A stretch of DNA of 64,000 bases from Circinella umbellata (Eukaryota > Mucoromycota > Mucoromycetes > Mucorales > Lichtheimiaceae), in the NCBI GenBank assembly GCA_025093555.1, contig JAIWNF010000070.1:62001-126000 (forward strand), in the 5' to 3' direction. Below, piece by piece: positions 51,078 through 64,000 of this stretch. Made by a program: the position numbers and the translations under genes. Below the pieces are notes generated by a model. It worked only from the letters and a program-made list of their open reading frames with translations, did not search any database and had not been told where the DNA came from. The first letter of the stretch is position 1; every line of letters starts with the position of its first letter.

Positions 51078-54000
51078 ATGACATTGCCTGCACCAGAAGT
51101 TGTAAAAAGTGCAAAACAAATTTATAATCATTTGGATTTACGCGACCGTATTCCAACATTAACTAAAATACCTGCTAAAAATGCTTCTCCTGAAATTCAA
51201 AAAATGCAAACTTTATTTTCAACAGACAAGTCTGAATTATCCAAAGTCATTCGTCAATTCTTACAATGGTCACCACCGAAAGGACAAAAAAAGTCAATAA
51301 ATGATCTAGTATCGCGTCTTGACAATGCTATCGATGATTTATGTTCTAGTAAAGTCATTGTTTTCTTCTATGAATGGGTTATTTGGGGTCATTGATAGAA
51401 AAAAAAGGCGGTGGGAGTGTAAGTTATATTAATAGTTATAGTTGACCCTTCTTCTTTATTTATACAGTTATGATGGACGATGATTCAATTATACCACCCA
51501 CCAAGACCACAGCTTCTTCTTCTTCTTCTTTGGGTAAACGAGCAGTAGAAGTGGAAGAAACAAGTATCGCTAACAATAATAACAACAATAAACGTATTCG
51601 ACCTGGCAGTATATCCAGTCCAGCAGGTTCAATCATCACACCTCCATTATCACCTTTTGAAAACACCGATCCACTTGATAATTATTCCAACACGAATGGA
51701 AAGTTCAATATTTTATATACCCCACCACGTGGAATCAAATGTTTCACGGGTGTATCATGGACTATCCAATTTGAAATTGCTAGATTCATGACTAGTTTCA
51801 AAACCCAAGAACTCACATTTGAAATTTTACAACGATTTCTCGATGTTGCTAAAGCCGAACCACGAAATCTATTTCAATCCATGGTGGAATGGTATGGTGG
51901 CAAAATCGGTTCATCCACAGCAACAACCTATGGTGTCATGGAACGTTGTTCAGATCACGTGTGGACCCACTGTGAAAAAATGGAGAAACAACAACAACAT
52001 CAACAAAATCATTCAGTATTACAACATCAAGAATCAGAAACATCTTATAGCAGTAAAAAATATCTTAAAGCTTTGAACAGTAATAATCGTATGCTTCATT
52101 ACAGTGGTGTGATTGATTTAGTACAAGGACGACCACCTCAAGTTCAATTACGACCTCCCAAAGTAGCAGCTTCCAATCGTTTCTTTCGAAAGTTTGGGGA
52201 TGGTCGATTTATGGAATTAAAATTATCACGAACGACCCATCCATCCATGATACGAAAACAAAAAGATTATTTTTTGAAACCATTTTTACTTATGGGTCGT
52301 ACATTTCGATTCTTATTTATCAAGGATGACAAGGTGGTTTTATTTGCCACAGAAGGAAAAGATCTTGATGAATTAATAACGATACGACAAGTTATTGATT
52401 GGCATATTCCTATTTTGGATAATTGGGAAATGACCATCAGCAAGTTTGCAAGTCGTATGACCTTGGGTTATAGTAACAGTATTTCGACCATTACATTTGA
52501 ACCTGAACAAATTGAATATATTGACGATATATATTCAGATGAAGCTGTAGGTCAAGAAGAAACGTGTATGACCGATGGATGTGGATTGATATCTGTTTCT
52601 GCAATGCGAAAAATGATGGGATGTGAACAAACCGATACATTACCTTGTGCTGTACAAGGACGTATTGGTGGTGCTAAGGGAATTTGGATTGTAGACCCTG
52701 AATTAGATTTCAATTCGGGTGATTGGATTAAAATTCGTCAATCACAACACAAATTTAAAACCGGTGTTTTACAATATAATATGGAAGTAGATCCACTTCA
52801 TTATACCTTTGATTTGGTCAAGAATTCTATTTGTATATATCCATCCAGTTTAAATACTCAATTTATTCAATGTTTGTCCTCGGGAGGTGTTCCTACTACT
52901 GTTTTTGTTGACCTTTTGAATGAATATTTACAACGTTTGACAACTGTGGTGACTGAAAATCGTAATATTCGACTATTACGAGAATGGATTGGCAAGACAG
53001 GATGCATCATGCGATCACGATGGGAAATGGAGGATACTGAAAAAGATCTTTGGCGAGAGCAACAATCGACGGATCAGGATGATTATTTGGAAGGTATTAT
53101 GAACGAAGAAGATGCCACGGATCAGAATAATAATCAAATCACAACTTACAAGGCGGCAGAAAGTGATTATTGGAGAATTAATGCATACTCTGGATTACCA
53201 GCTGCATTACATGAATCTACAGTGCGATTACTTGATTCTGGATTTGATTTATCGAATCCTCATGTTGCTATGAAAGTAACTCACGTCTTTCGCGATGTTA
53301 TGAAGGCTGTTTGTACAAAATACAAGATTGAAGTAGAACAATCATGTACTGTTACTTGTATTCCTGATCCAACGGGTGTTTTGGAACCGGGTGAAGTATT
53401 TTTACAATTATCAGGTCGACGGGTGGATGAAAAAACAGGAATCCCAGCAGGACTTGTTACCGGTGATTTAATTGTGACAAGAAATCCATGTGGTCTCAAA
53501 AGTGATATACAAAAAGTGAAAGCTGTAGATAAATCCGAATTACGTATCTATACAGATGTCATTGTTTTTTCAGTAAAAGGCAAACGATCCCTTGCAAGTT
53601 ATTTGGGAGGGGGTGATTATGATGGTGATATTGTAAATATCAATAATAATAATTTTTTTAAAAAAAAAATGGAAGAGATTGTATACGACAAATATAATAT
53701 TAATCCATTCAATTGTATGCACATACACATATATACTATATTAGGTATTTTGTTGTTGGGATGAAAGGATTGTAAATCCATTTGTATCATCCGAAATGCC
53801 TAATGAACCAGAACAGATGAAAACAGTATTCGAAAAAAATGATACACGTGTCCGCCAAGAACTGGTAAAAACGCAAGATGTATCTATTCAAGAACAAATT
53901 TTACAGAAACATTTTATTTCAGTTACTGTTCCAGATGGTACATTGGGTCTCTATGAAAATTGGCGAACTGTTTTATCAGAAACGATTGGATTAGATACAC

Positions 54001-54983
54001 CGGATGTAATTTATTTGTCACACATGTGTGCAAAACTCGTAGATGCTCCAAAACAAGGCCTTGCATTAAAACAAAATGTATTGCGACAAGACCGAAATTC
54101 ATTTGGTCGCATCCCGTATCCAAAGTGGTTCCAAGACAAAAGAAATAAACAACGTGAACGAGATTTCAAATCTTACCAAGAAGTAAATCAAGATGTTACT
54201 TTACGTGACGCACCTTTGGGGACTGCTATGGATCATTTGTACGATACACTTTTAGAAAAAACAGATGCATTTACAAGATATACACGTAGTATGTTTGACG
54301 AAGATGACATTAGTTACAAGGATCCTGACTTGGCTGCTCCTTGGGAAAATGCATTAGAAGCGGCTAAAACAGAACCAGAATTCAAATCTGATTTGGACAA
54401 GATTAAAAAATATATCGATTACCTATTTGATGAATATACTGAAGCTGTGAAAGAATTAGTTCTTCAGCGACAACGAAAAACAGACAGTCGATTTGATCCA
54501 TCACGACAAGCAGAACCTTTTCTAGCGGATCACAATCAATATAATACTTTATTTGAACTTGAAGAATATTATGCACGCGAATTTCTAGCAAATCCAAACA
54601 ACACATTGTCTTCGTCTATTTTCCGAATTGATAAACACATACACAATGAACAAATGTTGAATGCAGTAAAGTCCAGTTATGCATACGAACGAACAGTCAA
54701 AAATGAAAAATATTCCAAATTCTGTTATATTGTTGCATATGATCAATTACGACGACTCAAGGCAGATGCAAGATCTAAAGCAACAACTAAAACGAGTAAT
54801 GGTTATAGTGAATCGATCGCCCCATATATGTACACTGCTATGAATTTGGATCGAAGTTGGATCAAAAAAATTAAAGAGTCAAAATCTGCTGCAGATTGTG
54901 GTACTGCTCAAGTGCGTTTGAGCATTGATAGTCATTTATCAGCAGTTTTAAACGATAAAAATAAGTTACATGACTCTACTTAA
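51078..54983 (+). CDS. Cellular RNA-dependent RNA polymerase (RNA silencing)
   Basis: Makes double-stranded RNA to start or amplify small-RNA silencing. Three exons (51078-51348, 51468-53632, 53745-54983; introns 119 and 112 nt) join to 1224 residues. The eukaryotic RdRP domain shows FGDGRFMELKLSR, MTDGCGLISVSAMRK, QGRIGGAKGIWIVDP, RNPCGLKSDIQKVKAVD and the catalytic loop GGGDYDGD (DYDGD at 53615-53629), where the three Asp bind metal. The second intron falls directly after DGDI and restores VFCCWDERIVNPF. The N-terminus is polar and Asn/Ser-rich. Related genes in Mucor act in silencing and epimutation. Which paralog this represents cannot be told from sequence alone. Confidence 0.95.
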
Positions 54984-56073
54984 TATATATATAACTTCTT
55001 TCCTTGCTTCTATAATTTTTTTTTGCGTATCAAATAATACACACACAAAATACCCTCCTCTCCTTTCTTTTCTTTTGTTAGCATCGTTGCTGATGATTGA
55101 AAAAGCACAAAAAAAAATTGTTATTAAATTTTATTATGTAAAATAATAATAAAAATGTATTTTAGTGACATGTTAATACTTCACAATAATGAAACCCCAT
55201 TAATTACTTGTATGGCTCGGATGTGTTTGATATATAAACATCATCTTTTTTGTTTTCTTCTTTAACATTCTAATGTATCTTTGGTATACTGTATAAGGTA
55301 ACAACAAGGTATTACTTCATCACCACAGTATCCTTTCATCCTGGTGAACGTGGCTATATAACTCTAATCTTATTTTGAACTACTAGAATATTTTTGTATA
55401 TAATTGACATATATGTCGTGTATACAATACATATTATTTCTATCTTCATTTTTTTTTCTCTAGAATTGCATACGTAGGTTCTTTTTTTTTGCATGCTGCT
55501 GCTGCTGCTGCCGCTGCGATTGTATTTTCAAGTTATATATTAATAATTATAGTTTGGGTCTTTATAATGTTTCTGCTTATAATACAGACAAATATATAAA
55601 ATCATTATTGGCTCACTAAAAAAATAAGTGTACATTTTCATTCAATTCATATATTAGATATTTATCCTTGTAGTTTCTTTTTCTTTTTTACCTTTTTTTT
55701 TTGCACTTGATAATTTAATATTCACTGGTTATAAAATATATATATTTTTTTCTTATCATAATTTTATTTGGAAAAAGTAGAAGAAGAGGGATAAAAAGGA
55801 TGGCAGCGATTTTGATTTTTAATATATGGTTCGATATAAGGTGTAATATGTGTGTGCGTGGGTGTGTATGAAAATGATGCAAATTTGGAAAAAAAAAAAT
55901 GACGAAGAGAAAAAAAAAAGTATCATTTACAAAGTGAAATAAGAAAGGAAAAAGAGAGTTTGATGATGGGTGATAATAATAATAATAATAATAATAATCT
56001 ATGTATAATGATAATCGAAAACTTCTTTTCATTTTCTTTCTTATTTCATATATATGTATATTTTTTTCTTGAA
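54984..56073. other. Intergenic region between convergent genes
   Basis: AT-rich with a (CTG)n tract at 55494-55512, a (TAA)n tract at 55974-55997 and GT-rich simple sequence at 55845-55868. No gene is seen. Confidence 0.5.
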
Positions 56074-56598
56074 TTATTTACCAAATAATTTGGCAAGTGG
56101 ACCCTTCTTTTCAGTATCTTTTGTTGCACCTAATGTTGATACCAATCGAGCATAATAATTTGGATTACTTGCTGGTGACAAAATTTTATCTGACAATGGG
56201 TACTATATAAAATATGTACATAGTTTATTAATTAAAAAGAAAACCTTCTATGCGTTCAGAAAAATCTTTTATTTCCTTCAGTAACAAAAGACCAAAGAAG
56301 CATGGAGAAAAAAAAATATAGTAATAGCATTAATAAATAATAGCATTTATTATTTTATTACCTTATTTTTATATTCATTATGAAGTAATTTTTCTAATGC
56401 TTCTAATTGATTTTGAGCGTCTTTAAAATTGAATGGTACACTATCGTCTTCCAATGGTCGTCGGAATGTTTCCTCAACGCGTTGTGTTAAAACTTGTTTC
56501 ATGTCTCGATTAGGTCGTACTTTATCTGCAGGCCAATCGCGTACAAGTTTAAGGTAGTTTCGGTATAACGTGTGGATCTCGGCGCGTGCTGCTGACAT
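56074..56598 (-). CDS. CBP6: Complex III assembly factor, Cbp6/UQCC2 family
   Basis: Cbp6 binds the mitochondrial ribosome with Cbp3 and promotes synthesis and assembly of cytochrome b. Two exons (56362-56598, 56074-56202) join to 121 residues. The sequence fits the family: LYRNYLKLVRDWPADKVRPN, then MKQVLTQRVEETFRRPL and a LEALEKLLHNEYKNKYPLS segment. UQCC2 shows the same order of motifs (YRRFLKLCEEWP, LRQRVAQAF, YYKHKYP), as I recall it. The short basic C-terminal extension (ATKDTEKKGPLAKLFGK) is unremarkable. No cleavable mitochondrial presequence is obvious, as for the family. Confidence 0.82.
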
Positions 56599-57130
56599 TC
56601 TTTAAAGTGTTTAATATATAAAATATATGAATGGTTTTCCCAAATAAAAAAAAAGATTTTTTTGTTTTGTATCTTAAAATTCCTAATAACCAGCATGTTT
56701 TTTTAAAGCAGAAAACCCCGCTACATCGCTTTTAACTGTGTATAGCCTTTTTTTTTATTACACAAAGCCTGAAACTAAGGTATAATAATATTAGTATATC
56801 ATTCCATTCATGATATGTAGATCAAACAGAATACGGTATTGTTTTTATTGATATAATTTTTTATGAGAAAGGAAACTGTAAAGTTAGATAACTGACGATG
56901 ATAATTAATTTTTTTATATATGAGAATGATCAAAGAAAGACCTTAGCAGTTATATTACCAGGTAAAATTAACAATTACCTTGTTTCCATGGTAACTTTAT
57001 GTGGGTTGTCAAGGAAATAAAGTCAGCCTAGCTGCAAGTGAAAAAAAAAAGCAGGAGAGAAAGAAGAGAAGTAGCGCTATTTTAATCGAATTTATCTCTC
57101 ATCATAATTCACATATAAAAGTTGGGTGTC
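56599..57130. promoter_or_regulatory. Divergent promoter region of CBP6 and the PLP-binding protein gene
   Basis: About 530 bp of AT-rich DNA between opposite start codons. No specific motif could be assigned. Confidence 0.4.
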
Positions 57131-58525
57131 ATGTTTGCTTTTTCGCGTCGAACTCTTTTTCGAGGAGGTTATAATCGATTTATTAACACAATGGCTGAAC
57201 AACAACAACAACAACAACGTCGAGCTGATATTGTCGATAATTTAAAAAATGTTCGTACTGCAATGGAAAATGCGGGTACTCCTCAAAAGGTAAAATCCAA
57301 AAACAAATTCTTTTTTTTTCTCCTGATCAATATTTTTTACCTTTGAAAGGAAAACTCATTTGCTCCAAACCTAATCTGTTTTTTATTATTATTATTATTA
57401 TGAGATTAGACCCGATTAGTTGCCGTTAGCAAATATAAACCAGCTCAAGATTTATTATATGCATATGAAGATGGACAACGCCATTTTGGTGAAAACTATG
57501 TATGCATATATACTTTAAAGACTTTTTTTTAGACAAATATAGACTAAAGCTCTCTTTTTTTTTGTGGGGTATCTGAATTTTTTTTTTTTTTTTTTTTTTG
57601 CATTATAGGTCCAAGAACTCGTGGAAAAAAGTGCCGAGGTATAAAAAATTTCATATAACTCAAAAAAAAAAATACAAAATAGAAATCAATATGTTAATAT
57701 TATATATATATAAATTTATAGTTACCTAAAGATATTCAATGGCATTTCATTGGTCATTTACAAAGTAATAAGGCCAAAGCTGTTATAGGTAAACAAAAAA
57801 AAGATTATTAATCATTTTAATCCAAATTTTAACTTGTCAACAGAAAAAAAAAATAGAAGAAAAGGGTTTGATTAACTTGTTTTATTATCATATAGGTATT
57901 CCCAATTTATATGTTGTTGAGACTGTAGATAGTATAAAAAAAGCAAATACAATAAATAAGGCATGTGATGGTTTACGATCGGATCCATTACGTGTTTATG
58001 TTCAAGTCAACACTAGTGATGAAGAAGGTAATCTTAATATTCGAAAAGATACTTTTTACTTTTCTCAATTTATAGTGATAACAAAATTATTCACATTTTT
58101 GTAATCAATAGTCAAGAGTGGTGTAGCACCTGCAGATGTTGTCAGTGTTTGTAAACATATTATTGAATCATGTCCACGACTCAATTTATCTGGATTAATG
58201 ACTATTGGTATGTTTGGACGTGATCCAAACGAAGAAAATCCTGACTTTAAGGTAATTCAACAACGAACAAAAAAAAAATATAGATAGTAATAGGGAGGAG
58301 GGATATGTAATAATAATAGAACTCATCAATCTAACTTATAATATATAATAGTGTTTGGCAGCTTGTAAAAAACAAGTAGAAGAAGCATTACCAGGAAGAG
58401 AAGAATTAGAATTAAGTATGGGTATGTCTGAGGATTATGTTAATGCTATGCGTGCAGGTTCTACCAATGTACGTGTAGGTAGAACTATTTTTGGTGAGCG
58501 TCCTAAGAAACCCACCAAAGATTAA
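57131..58525 (+). CDS. Pyridoxal phosphate homeostasis protein (YggS/PLPBP/YBL036C family)
   Basis: A single-domain PLP-binding protein that keeps free PLP in balance, without known enzyme activity. About eight short exons with GT-AG introns. Conserved pieces: [20 protein letters not shown] (PLP Lys in VSKYK), [63 protein letters not shown] and [12 protein letters not shown], ending at a TAA at 58523-58525. The ATG at 57131 gives [20 protein letters not shown], a plausible mitochondrial presequence, with a second ATG at 57191 that would give a cytosolic form. Dual targeting from alternative starts is inferred. Confidence 0.93.
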
Positions 58526-58897
58526 AAAAAATTAGATACTTTTTTTTGTTTATCATAAAAATAATAATAATATTTTCAAAAAACAAAAGTGAAAAAAGGA
58601 ATATATTTTTTGTATTTTGAGAATAAAAAAGAGAGCAAAATGATATACAAAAAAGAAGAAGATGATTGTTTAGTAAATAGTAAATAGTAAAAAAAAAAAG
58701 AAAAAGAATATTTGTTTGAAAGGAGGAGAAATGCAAAAAAAAAGAGAGAGAGAGAAAAAGAAAGAAAGAATAAACTTTCTTCTGGGTTGTGATGTGTTGT
58801 AAATAATGAGAGGTTTCTAATATTTAAGAGAGAGAGAAAGAGATAATATTGTCGTGATAAAAGTATATAGTAGAGAAAAAATGGGGACCTGGTAAAA
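58526..58897. other. 3' flanks of convergent genes
   Basis: Purine-rich low-complexity DNA (GAGAGA and AAAGAAAG tracts), probably overlapping 3' UTRs. No gene is seen. Confidence 0.5.
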
Positions 58898-61800
58898 TTA
58901 TTCACCATATTTATGTAATGGTGAAGCAGGATAATATTGTTGAGGTGCTCCTACAAATGATTGATGCGTTCCTGCATAAGAAGGTGGTGCCACAAGTGAT
59001 GGCGTACTACCAGTACCTTGAGGTTGCATGTAAGACATGTGTGATCCTCCTGATGTTGGAGGTGCCATAAATGATTGATGTGATCCTTGCATTCCACCAC
59101 CACCCATATATGGAGGTGCCATGAATGATTGATGAGAAGCTGCAGGACCTATGTACGATTGATGAGACGACATGTTTGTAGCTGCAGGACCAATATATGA
59201 TTGACTCGATGACATATTCGTTGCTGCAGGACCAATATAAGACATGTTACTGGAAGCGTATTGACCAGGAGCCATCGAAGGTGTATACTTTTGTTGTTGT
59301 TGTTGACCACCACCATAACCACTACCAGTACTGTAATAACTATAACCTGATCCAACAGAAGCATTATCATCGAAATTATTCATTCCACCTTCATGCATAA
59401 ACAATCCTTCCTCATATTCATCCCAAGTCATCATAGGAATTGATTTTGGATCAAATTTGCCTTCATCTGCAGCAACCTTTTTCTTTTGACCCTTTTCACC
59501 CATGACAATACGAGTATTACCCCAAGAGAAATCATCGAAATGCCAGTACGAATAAATCGGAATAAGGAACGAGAATACCGGAATAGCAAAGATAGACACA
59601 ATCATCCACATAATATGTTCCCATTTTCGATGCACAATGAAAATAATGGCTTGTAAACCATAGACACCCGCAATAGTAATGATAGACATAATAGGGATTG
59701 TACTTGTGGATGTAGCCAAAGAATAAATCAAATAGATCAAATAACCAACAATAGCAGGTTGAACCAAGGTACTGACCAAATCCAACATGACGACAAATCG
59801 CATCGAGAAACAGCAGAAACCACATAATTGAGGCAAGTATATCAATTCACCCAGATTGTGAATAGTTGAGTTGATCCATCGACGACGTTGAGATAATAAC
59901 ACAGACCATTGATCAGGTGCATTGGTTTGACATTTAGCATCTGGCGTAAATTTAGTCTTGTAATTCGGGAAATGTTTCAACACTAATGTCGTCAAATAAC
60001 GATCTTCACCCAAATACAACAAATTCTTTTTGTGCAACGTATCGACTTTGTTGACTTCATAATCTTCGATCAATTGATTGGCAATCAATAAAGGAACATT
60101 CTTGGTAGGTGATCGAACTCGGTACATAGTGAAACAACCGGGTAAACAAGTAACAGTACCAAACAAAGATTCGAAAGCCTTGATCATATAATGAGAAATA
60201 AAATATTCGTATACTTGAATCATAGTAACCCATGTATCCTTAGCATTTGACAAAAGCGTTTCACCACATAAACCAATAATTTTAGCATCATGAACAAAAA
60301 CGGACACCATTCTGTTCAAACCATCTTTTTCGACTTCTGTATCTGCATCCACCATCAATACGAATTCATAAAAACTTGGATTAACACCGATCACATTCTT
60401 GATTTGATGAAAAATTTCCAATTCCATGGGGGTCATAGGAGTCATGAAATGAACCTTGTTCAAGAATCGCATCAAAATCAATTGTGAATCACGTTTACCA
60501 CGGTTACCAGGTTTTTGACGTTCTGAGGGTTTACCGACCTTGACGACGACAATATAGGGTACAACATGGCCGCGTACTTCATATAATCCAGAATAAACCT
60601 TGGCCATATTATGTTGTTTGGCACCTTCACCAAGAGACAAGAATGATAAAGGTTCTGGATCCACATGTGGATCTACACCGAGAATATCCAAGACAATTCG
60701 TGGCGTAGGACGATCATTACCACCACCGACAATCATACCATCACAAATCATAAATAATAATTTACGTTTATCATCATAGTCCAGTGTAGAAATCGAATCA
60801 ATTGTCTTGCGCAATGAATCCTCGTCTTCAGTGTAACATGGTACTTGACAAATAACAAACTTATCATGGACTTCAGGATCTCGGGACGTACCAAATTGTA
60901 AAGCAGCCAAGAATTTAAATACAATAACCAAACATAAAAATACTGTTACAATTAACAATAAATATTCGGCAAAAATACAACGTGCCGAGTTACGTTGATC
61001 GACTGTTCCAGCATAAAACAAGTTGCGCAAACATACTTTTTGCTTGTACTTGATATTTGGATCCATCTCCATGGATTCCCATTGTTCCGAAATATCTGTA
61101 CCCGATTGTGTTCGGAACAAGTCTACAACAGCATTATCCATGAAATTCAAATCGATGTTACCAGGTGCTTGTTGTCCTTGAGGTGCTTTGGCTGTACGTC
61201 CACCCAACATATAAACAGTCAGATCATATACTTCGCCATCCAAAATAGCCCATTTTCGCGTCGTTTTAACACCATTTACATCTGTAGGATTATTGGCTTG
61301 ATTAGCCAAATCCTTGGGTGAAAAACCCATATTACCCAACTTGTAATTTTTACGCAACATGGACATTTTTTGAAAATACCAATCGGGTCGATAATCATCT
61401 GAGGATATCCGGAAATCGTGATAATGGGCATTGTTATCAGTTAAATTAACGGTATAATCCAAGGAGACATAAGGTGATACTTCTTCAGGAGTGTATCCAC
61501 GACACAAAGCAGAGACTTGAAGAGGGAATAAACTGGATGCATCTTTACCACCATACGATAAAATGGAATCTTGTGGAATAACTTCTGTTGCATAATGACG
61601 TGGAGCGAACTTGGTTAAATCGAATACTTCCCCACGAATAGCCACATACGCATCCCCAGCATCACTGTGAGCTTGCAATTCCGATTGTGAATAAATATCT
61701 TGCTTTGGACAAACAATACGACCGAAGCCAACCAAGAACCAAATAATGAAAGCGGCCATTAAAAAGATAATCATACATAAAGTGAATTTTTCACGCCATG

Positions 61801-64000
61801 CAATACGAATATCTTTACGTCGCATCTTGCCACACCACTCTAAAAATTTACTAGGTATCCACCATGTCATGAACCAAACAAAGCCAAGCCATCGTTTCCG
61901 TGCACTTGATACTTTTTCGGGTTCTTCAGGTTCTTCTTCCTCAACTATCGCATTCGCTTGTTGCATTCGTTTCATTTCTAAATAACCAGATGCACTGGAT
62001 GCAAATCCATCCGATCCGGATTGTGACATGCCTTCAGGTTGATCTCGATAGAGTTCATCTTCGGATATAAATGAACGATTGTCATCTGAATAAACTGACA
62101 TGGTATTCGACACAGTATGAGGCACTGGAAGTCCTGCAGCAGCTGCATATTGTGCAGCCATTGTACGACGATCACCAAATTCTGATCCTTCTATAATAGT
62201 TATTGCTATTAATATATCATCGTATATTTACTCCTAATCCTCCATAAATCTGAAATAAAAAAATTATATTTACATACCATCTTGCATCGTTCGTTTTTCT
62301 TCTTTTAATCGTTTTTGTTCATCCTTTTCCAATAATCGGAGTTGATCTTCCAAATGTCGCCAAGTCGTCTCACTCAAGAATATCTACATTATAATTGGTG
62401 TGAGTTTTTTGTTTTATCAGAAAAAAATCATTTTTTTAAATATCTTAAAACCAAATCGAATGATAGTAATTGCTCTTCCACACCCATAACTGAAAGAGGC
62501 GTGGACTGCAGGTGGAAAGATAAGAAAAGAACTAATTTATAAAAAAAAAGAAAAAAAAAGAGTCCTCGTATATACTTACTCGACTGTTACCAATAGCAGC
62601 TTGAGTAGCATACCAGCCAAAAATTGCAGAAGCAGCTTCACATTGATCACGGGGTTCTCGATCCTGTTGAACACCTGCAGCAAGTAAAGTATCTGCATAA
62701 CGCTCACAAAATTCATCATGGAAATATGACATGGTATAGCTTGCATGCATGCGCTCTGTAATTTGTGCTAATCCTAATGCACGTACTTGGGCTCTGACCC
62801 TTTGTGAATCAAACATATTGGCTGCACCCACTGCATCAGTAGGTCGTAAGCAGAAAATAAACCACGGTGTTGTTTCATCCAAAGTAGTAACAAGATCATC
62901 TAAAGATCCTTTAAGTTGTGTCAATACCATGGACACCTTATTGCTCTGTTGTTGCTGTTGCTGTTGTTTTAATGCTTCTTTTTCTTCTTCAACAATAGGC
63001 TGTAATCGATTTTCATTTTCTTCATCATCGTCATCATCTGCATCTTTCTTATTTCGTCGTGTAGATTTAGATCGTCGCATAGATGGTGATCGTGTTGGTT
63101 TGTTGATTTGTTGAGCATTCATAATAGCATCGGATTGTTTTGGATGAGTTTCCGTTTGAATACTGTTTTCAGCAAATAAACTGACAATAAATGAGTTATA
63201 AGATTCAGGTTGATCTTCATTGTTACCACGGAAGAGTGAAACAAAGTCAGCATTTAATGAATCCTTGTTATTTTCAATAAATCCATTCGGGTTATAAGTG
63301 ACTTGACCACCAAAATGTTGAATAGCAAACATACGTGCACCCGTATCTGCTGTCTTGATAGCAAATGAATCATGGCCACCATTATATTTACAAAATGTGT
63401 CCAACATGTGTCCATCTGTACCTCGACTTGTTGTTACTTTGCTGTGATGATTGGTAATATCTAATAAACCATGTTTAGGTCGTTCCAATAATTCCACACA
63501 GGCAGCATTGTTGAAATAAGGTACATCGGGTATATTGTCCAATCCATCCAGACGATAATCGCCCACGTCGGTTTCAAATAATTGTCGAAGCATATAATTA
63601 TGAAGACGTTCATGAGCATAATTGACAGAAAATTGATCAAAGGAAGAAGTACCGATCGCTGTTGGTGAATAATAGGTATAAGGTCCAGGCATATCCAAGA
63701 TACCAATGACATTATGAATTGTTTCATTACATAACTTGGCATTAATTTGTTCCACAAGCCAACTAAATAACAAGGAATAAAGTGCTACAACCAAACTATC
63801 TCGTTGTTCTCCTGCTTGCTCCACATCCAAAATCATGGTTGTTACATCTTTTTTGATCAGCTGTGTTTTGTAGGTCAATACATTCAAAAGAGCTTGTGGA
63901 TCCACACCCAAAAAGTCGGCACACAAATCCAATGTCTCTGGGTTTTTCACAAGCGGAGCTTCTTGTAAACTATTGCCTTCAATAAATTGTAAATTACCCA
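58898..64000 (-). CDS. Chitin synthase with myosin-like head (class V/VII), 5' end outside window
   Basis: Makes cell-wall chitin at sites of polar growth. Exons 62580-64000 (open at the edge), 62278-62383 and 58898-62190 give about 1606 visible residues. The myosin-like head comes first (GILDMPGPYTYY, SSFDQFSVNYAHERLHNY, FIFCLRPTD); its P-loop would lie beyond the edge. Next come IFLSETTWRHLEDQLRLLEK, membrane helices and a cytochrome b5-like domain (AYVAIRGEVFDLTKFAPRH). The glycosyltransferase follows with VLMVDADTEVEKDG (about 60330-60365), LGEDRYLTTLV and the signature QRRRWINS (about 59867-59890), then C-terminal helices. The tail is Ser/Gly/Gln-rich with repeated SYIGPAATNMSS and HQSFMAPP units. 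I see no DEK_C-like domain at the end, which this class usually has. Confidence 0.95.

Noticed and set aside
53923..54606. Antisense frames in the RdRP gene
   Set aside because: Shadows of the conserved coding exon.
58503..58908. Phe/Leu/Ser-rich minus-strand frames
   Set aside because: The frames come from purine-rich 3' UTR sequence read in reverse; no ATG context or domain.

Overview
The window is nuclear DNA of a filamentous fungus, most likely an early-diverging Mucoromycota (zygomycete) species. The reasons are AT-rich DNA, many short GT-AG introns (about 60-200 nt) with TATAG-type acceptors, a cellular RNA-dependent RNA polymerase, a chitin synthase fused to a myosin-like head, and fungal-type KRI1, CTP synthase and Cbp6/UQCC2. 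No tRNA, rRNA or CRISPR array was seen.

Left gene-dense flank (1-16.4 kb): the N-terminus of an unidentified gene (1-138, minus), KRI1, a PPPDE/DeSI-type peptidase with a long disordered tail, a mitochondrial citrate carrier, a GCR1_C-type transcription-factor-like protein, a large disordered tryptophan-containing protein and CTP synthase. A 53-codon relic of a HET-type gene lies between KRI1 and the peptidase gene (4.56-4.72 kb).

Accessory island (about 16.4-43.2 kb): gene-poor, AT-rich and full of mobile or decayed DNA. It holds two intact single-exon HET-domain genes (18.8-20.6 and 26.9-28.7 kb, minus). It also holds two diverged copies of a segmental duplication (block A 22.2-30.2 kb, block B 40.2-43.7 kb), each pairing an unfamiliar multi-exon gene with a cullin 3' end. 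The unfamiliar gene is broken independently in both blocks. The cullin is intact only in block B; the block A side survives as two fragments. Comparing A with B shows empty sites for several insertions: a 682-bp inverted-repeat element, a foldback element, a 153-bp three-hairpin insert and the HET2 gene. Other elements are a 395-bp element with long inverted repeats built of TTGCGCA units, a decayed PIF1/Helitron-type helicase with GC-rich repeats on both sides, a 1409-bp DNA transposon with an 8-bp target duplication and three GGCGCGCC palindromes per terminal repeat, and a three-copy 374-bp tandem repeat.

Right gene-dense flank (43.5-64 kb): a cullin of the CUL1/CUL2 class that looks most like CUL2, CENP-K, TAF7 (divergent from CENP-K over about 165 bp), a cellular RdRP, Cbp6/UQCC2, a PLP-homeostasis protein and a myosin-head chitin synthase running off the right edge.

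Most flank genes are housekeeping genes for ribosome biogenesis, nucleotide and citrate metabolism, ubiquitin ligation, kinetochore, TFIID, complex III assembly and cell wall. The unusual biology is in the island: a local HET-domain family, a duplicated unknown gene family and several inverted-repeat elements, about 7 kb from an RNA-silencing polymerase gene.
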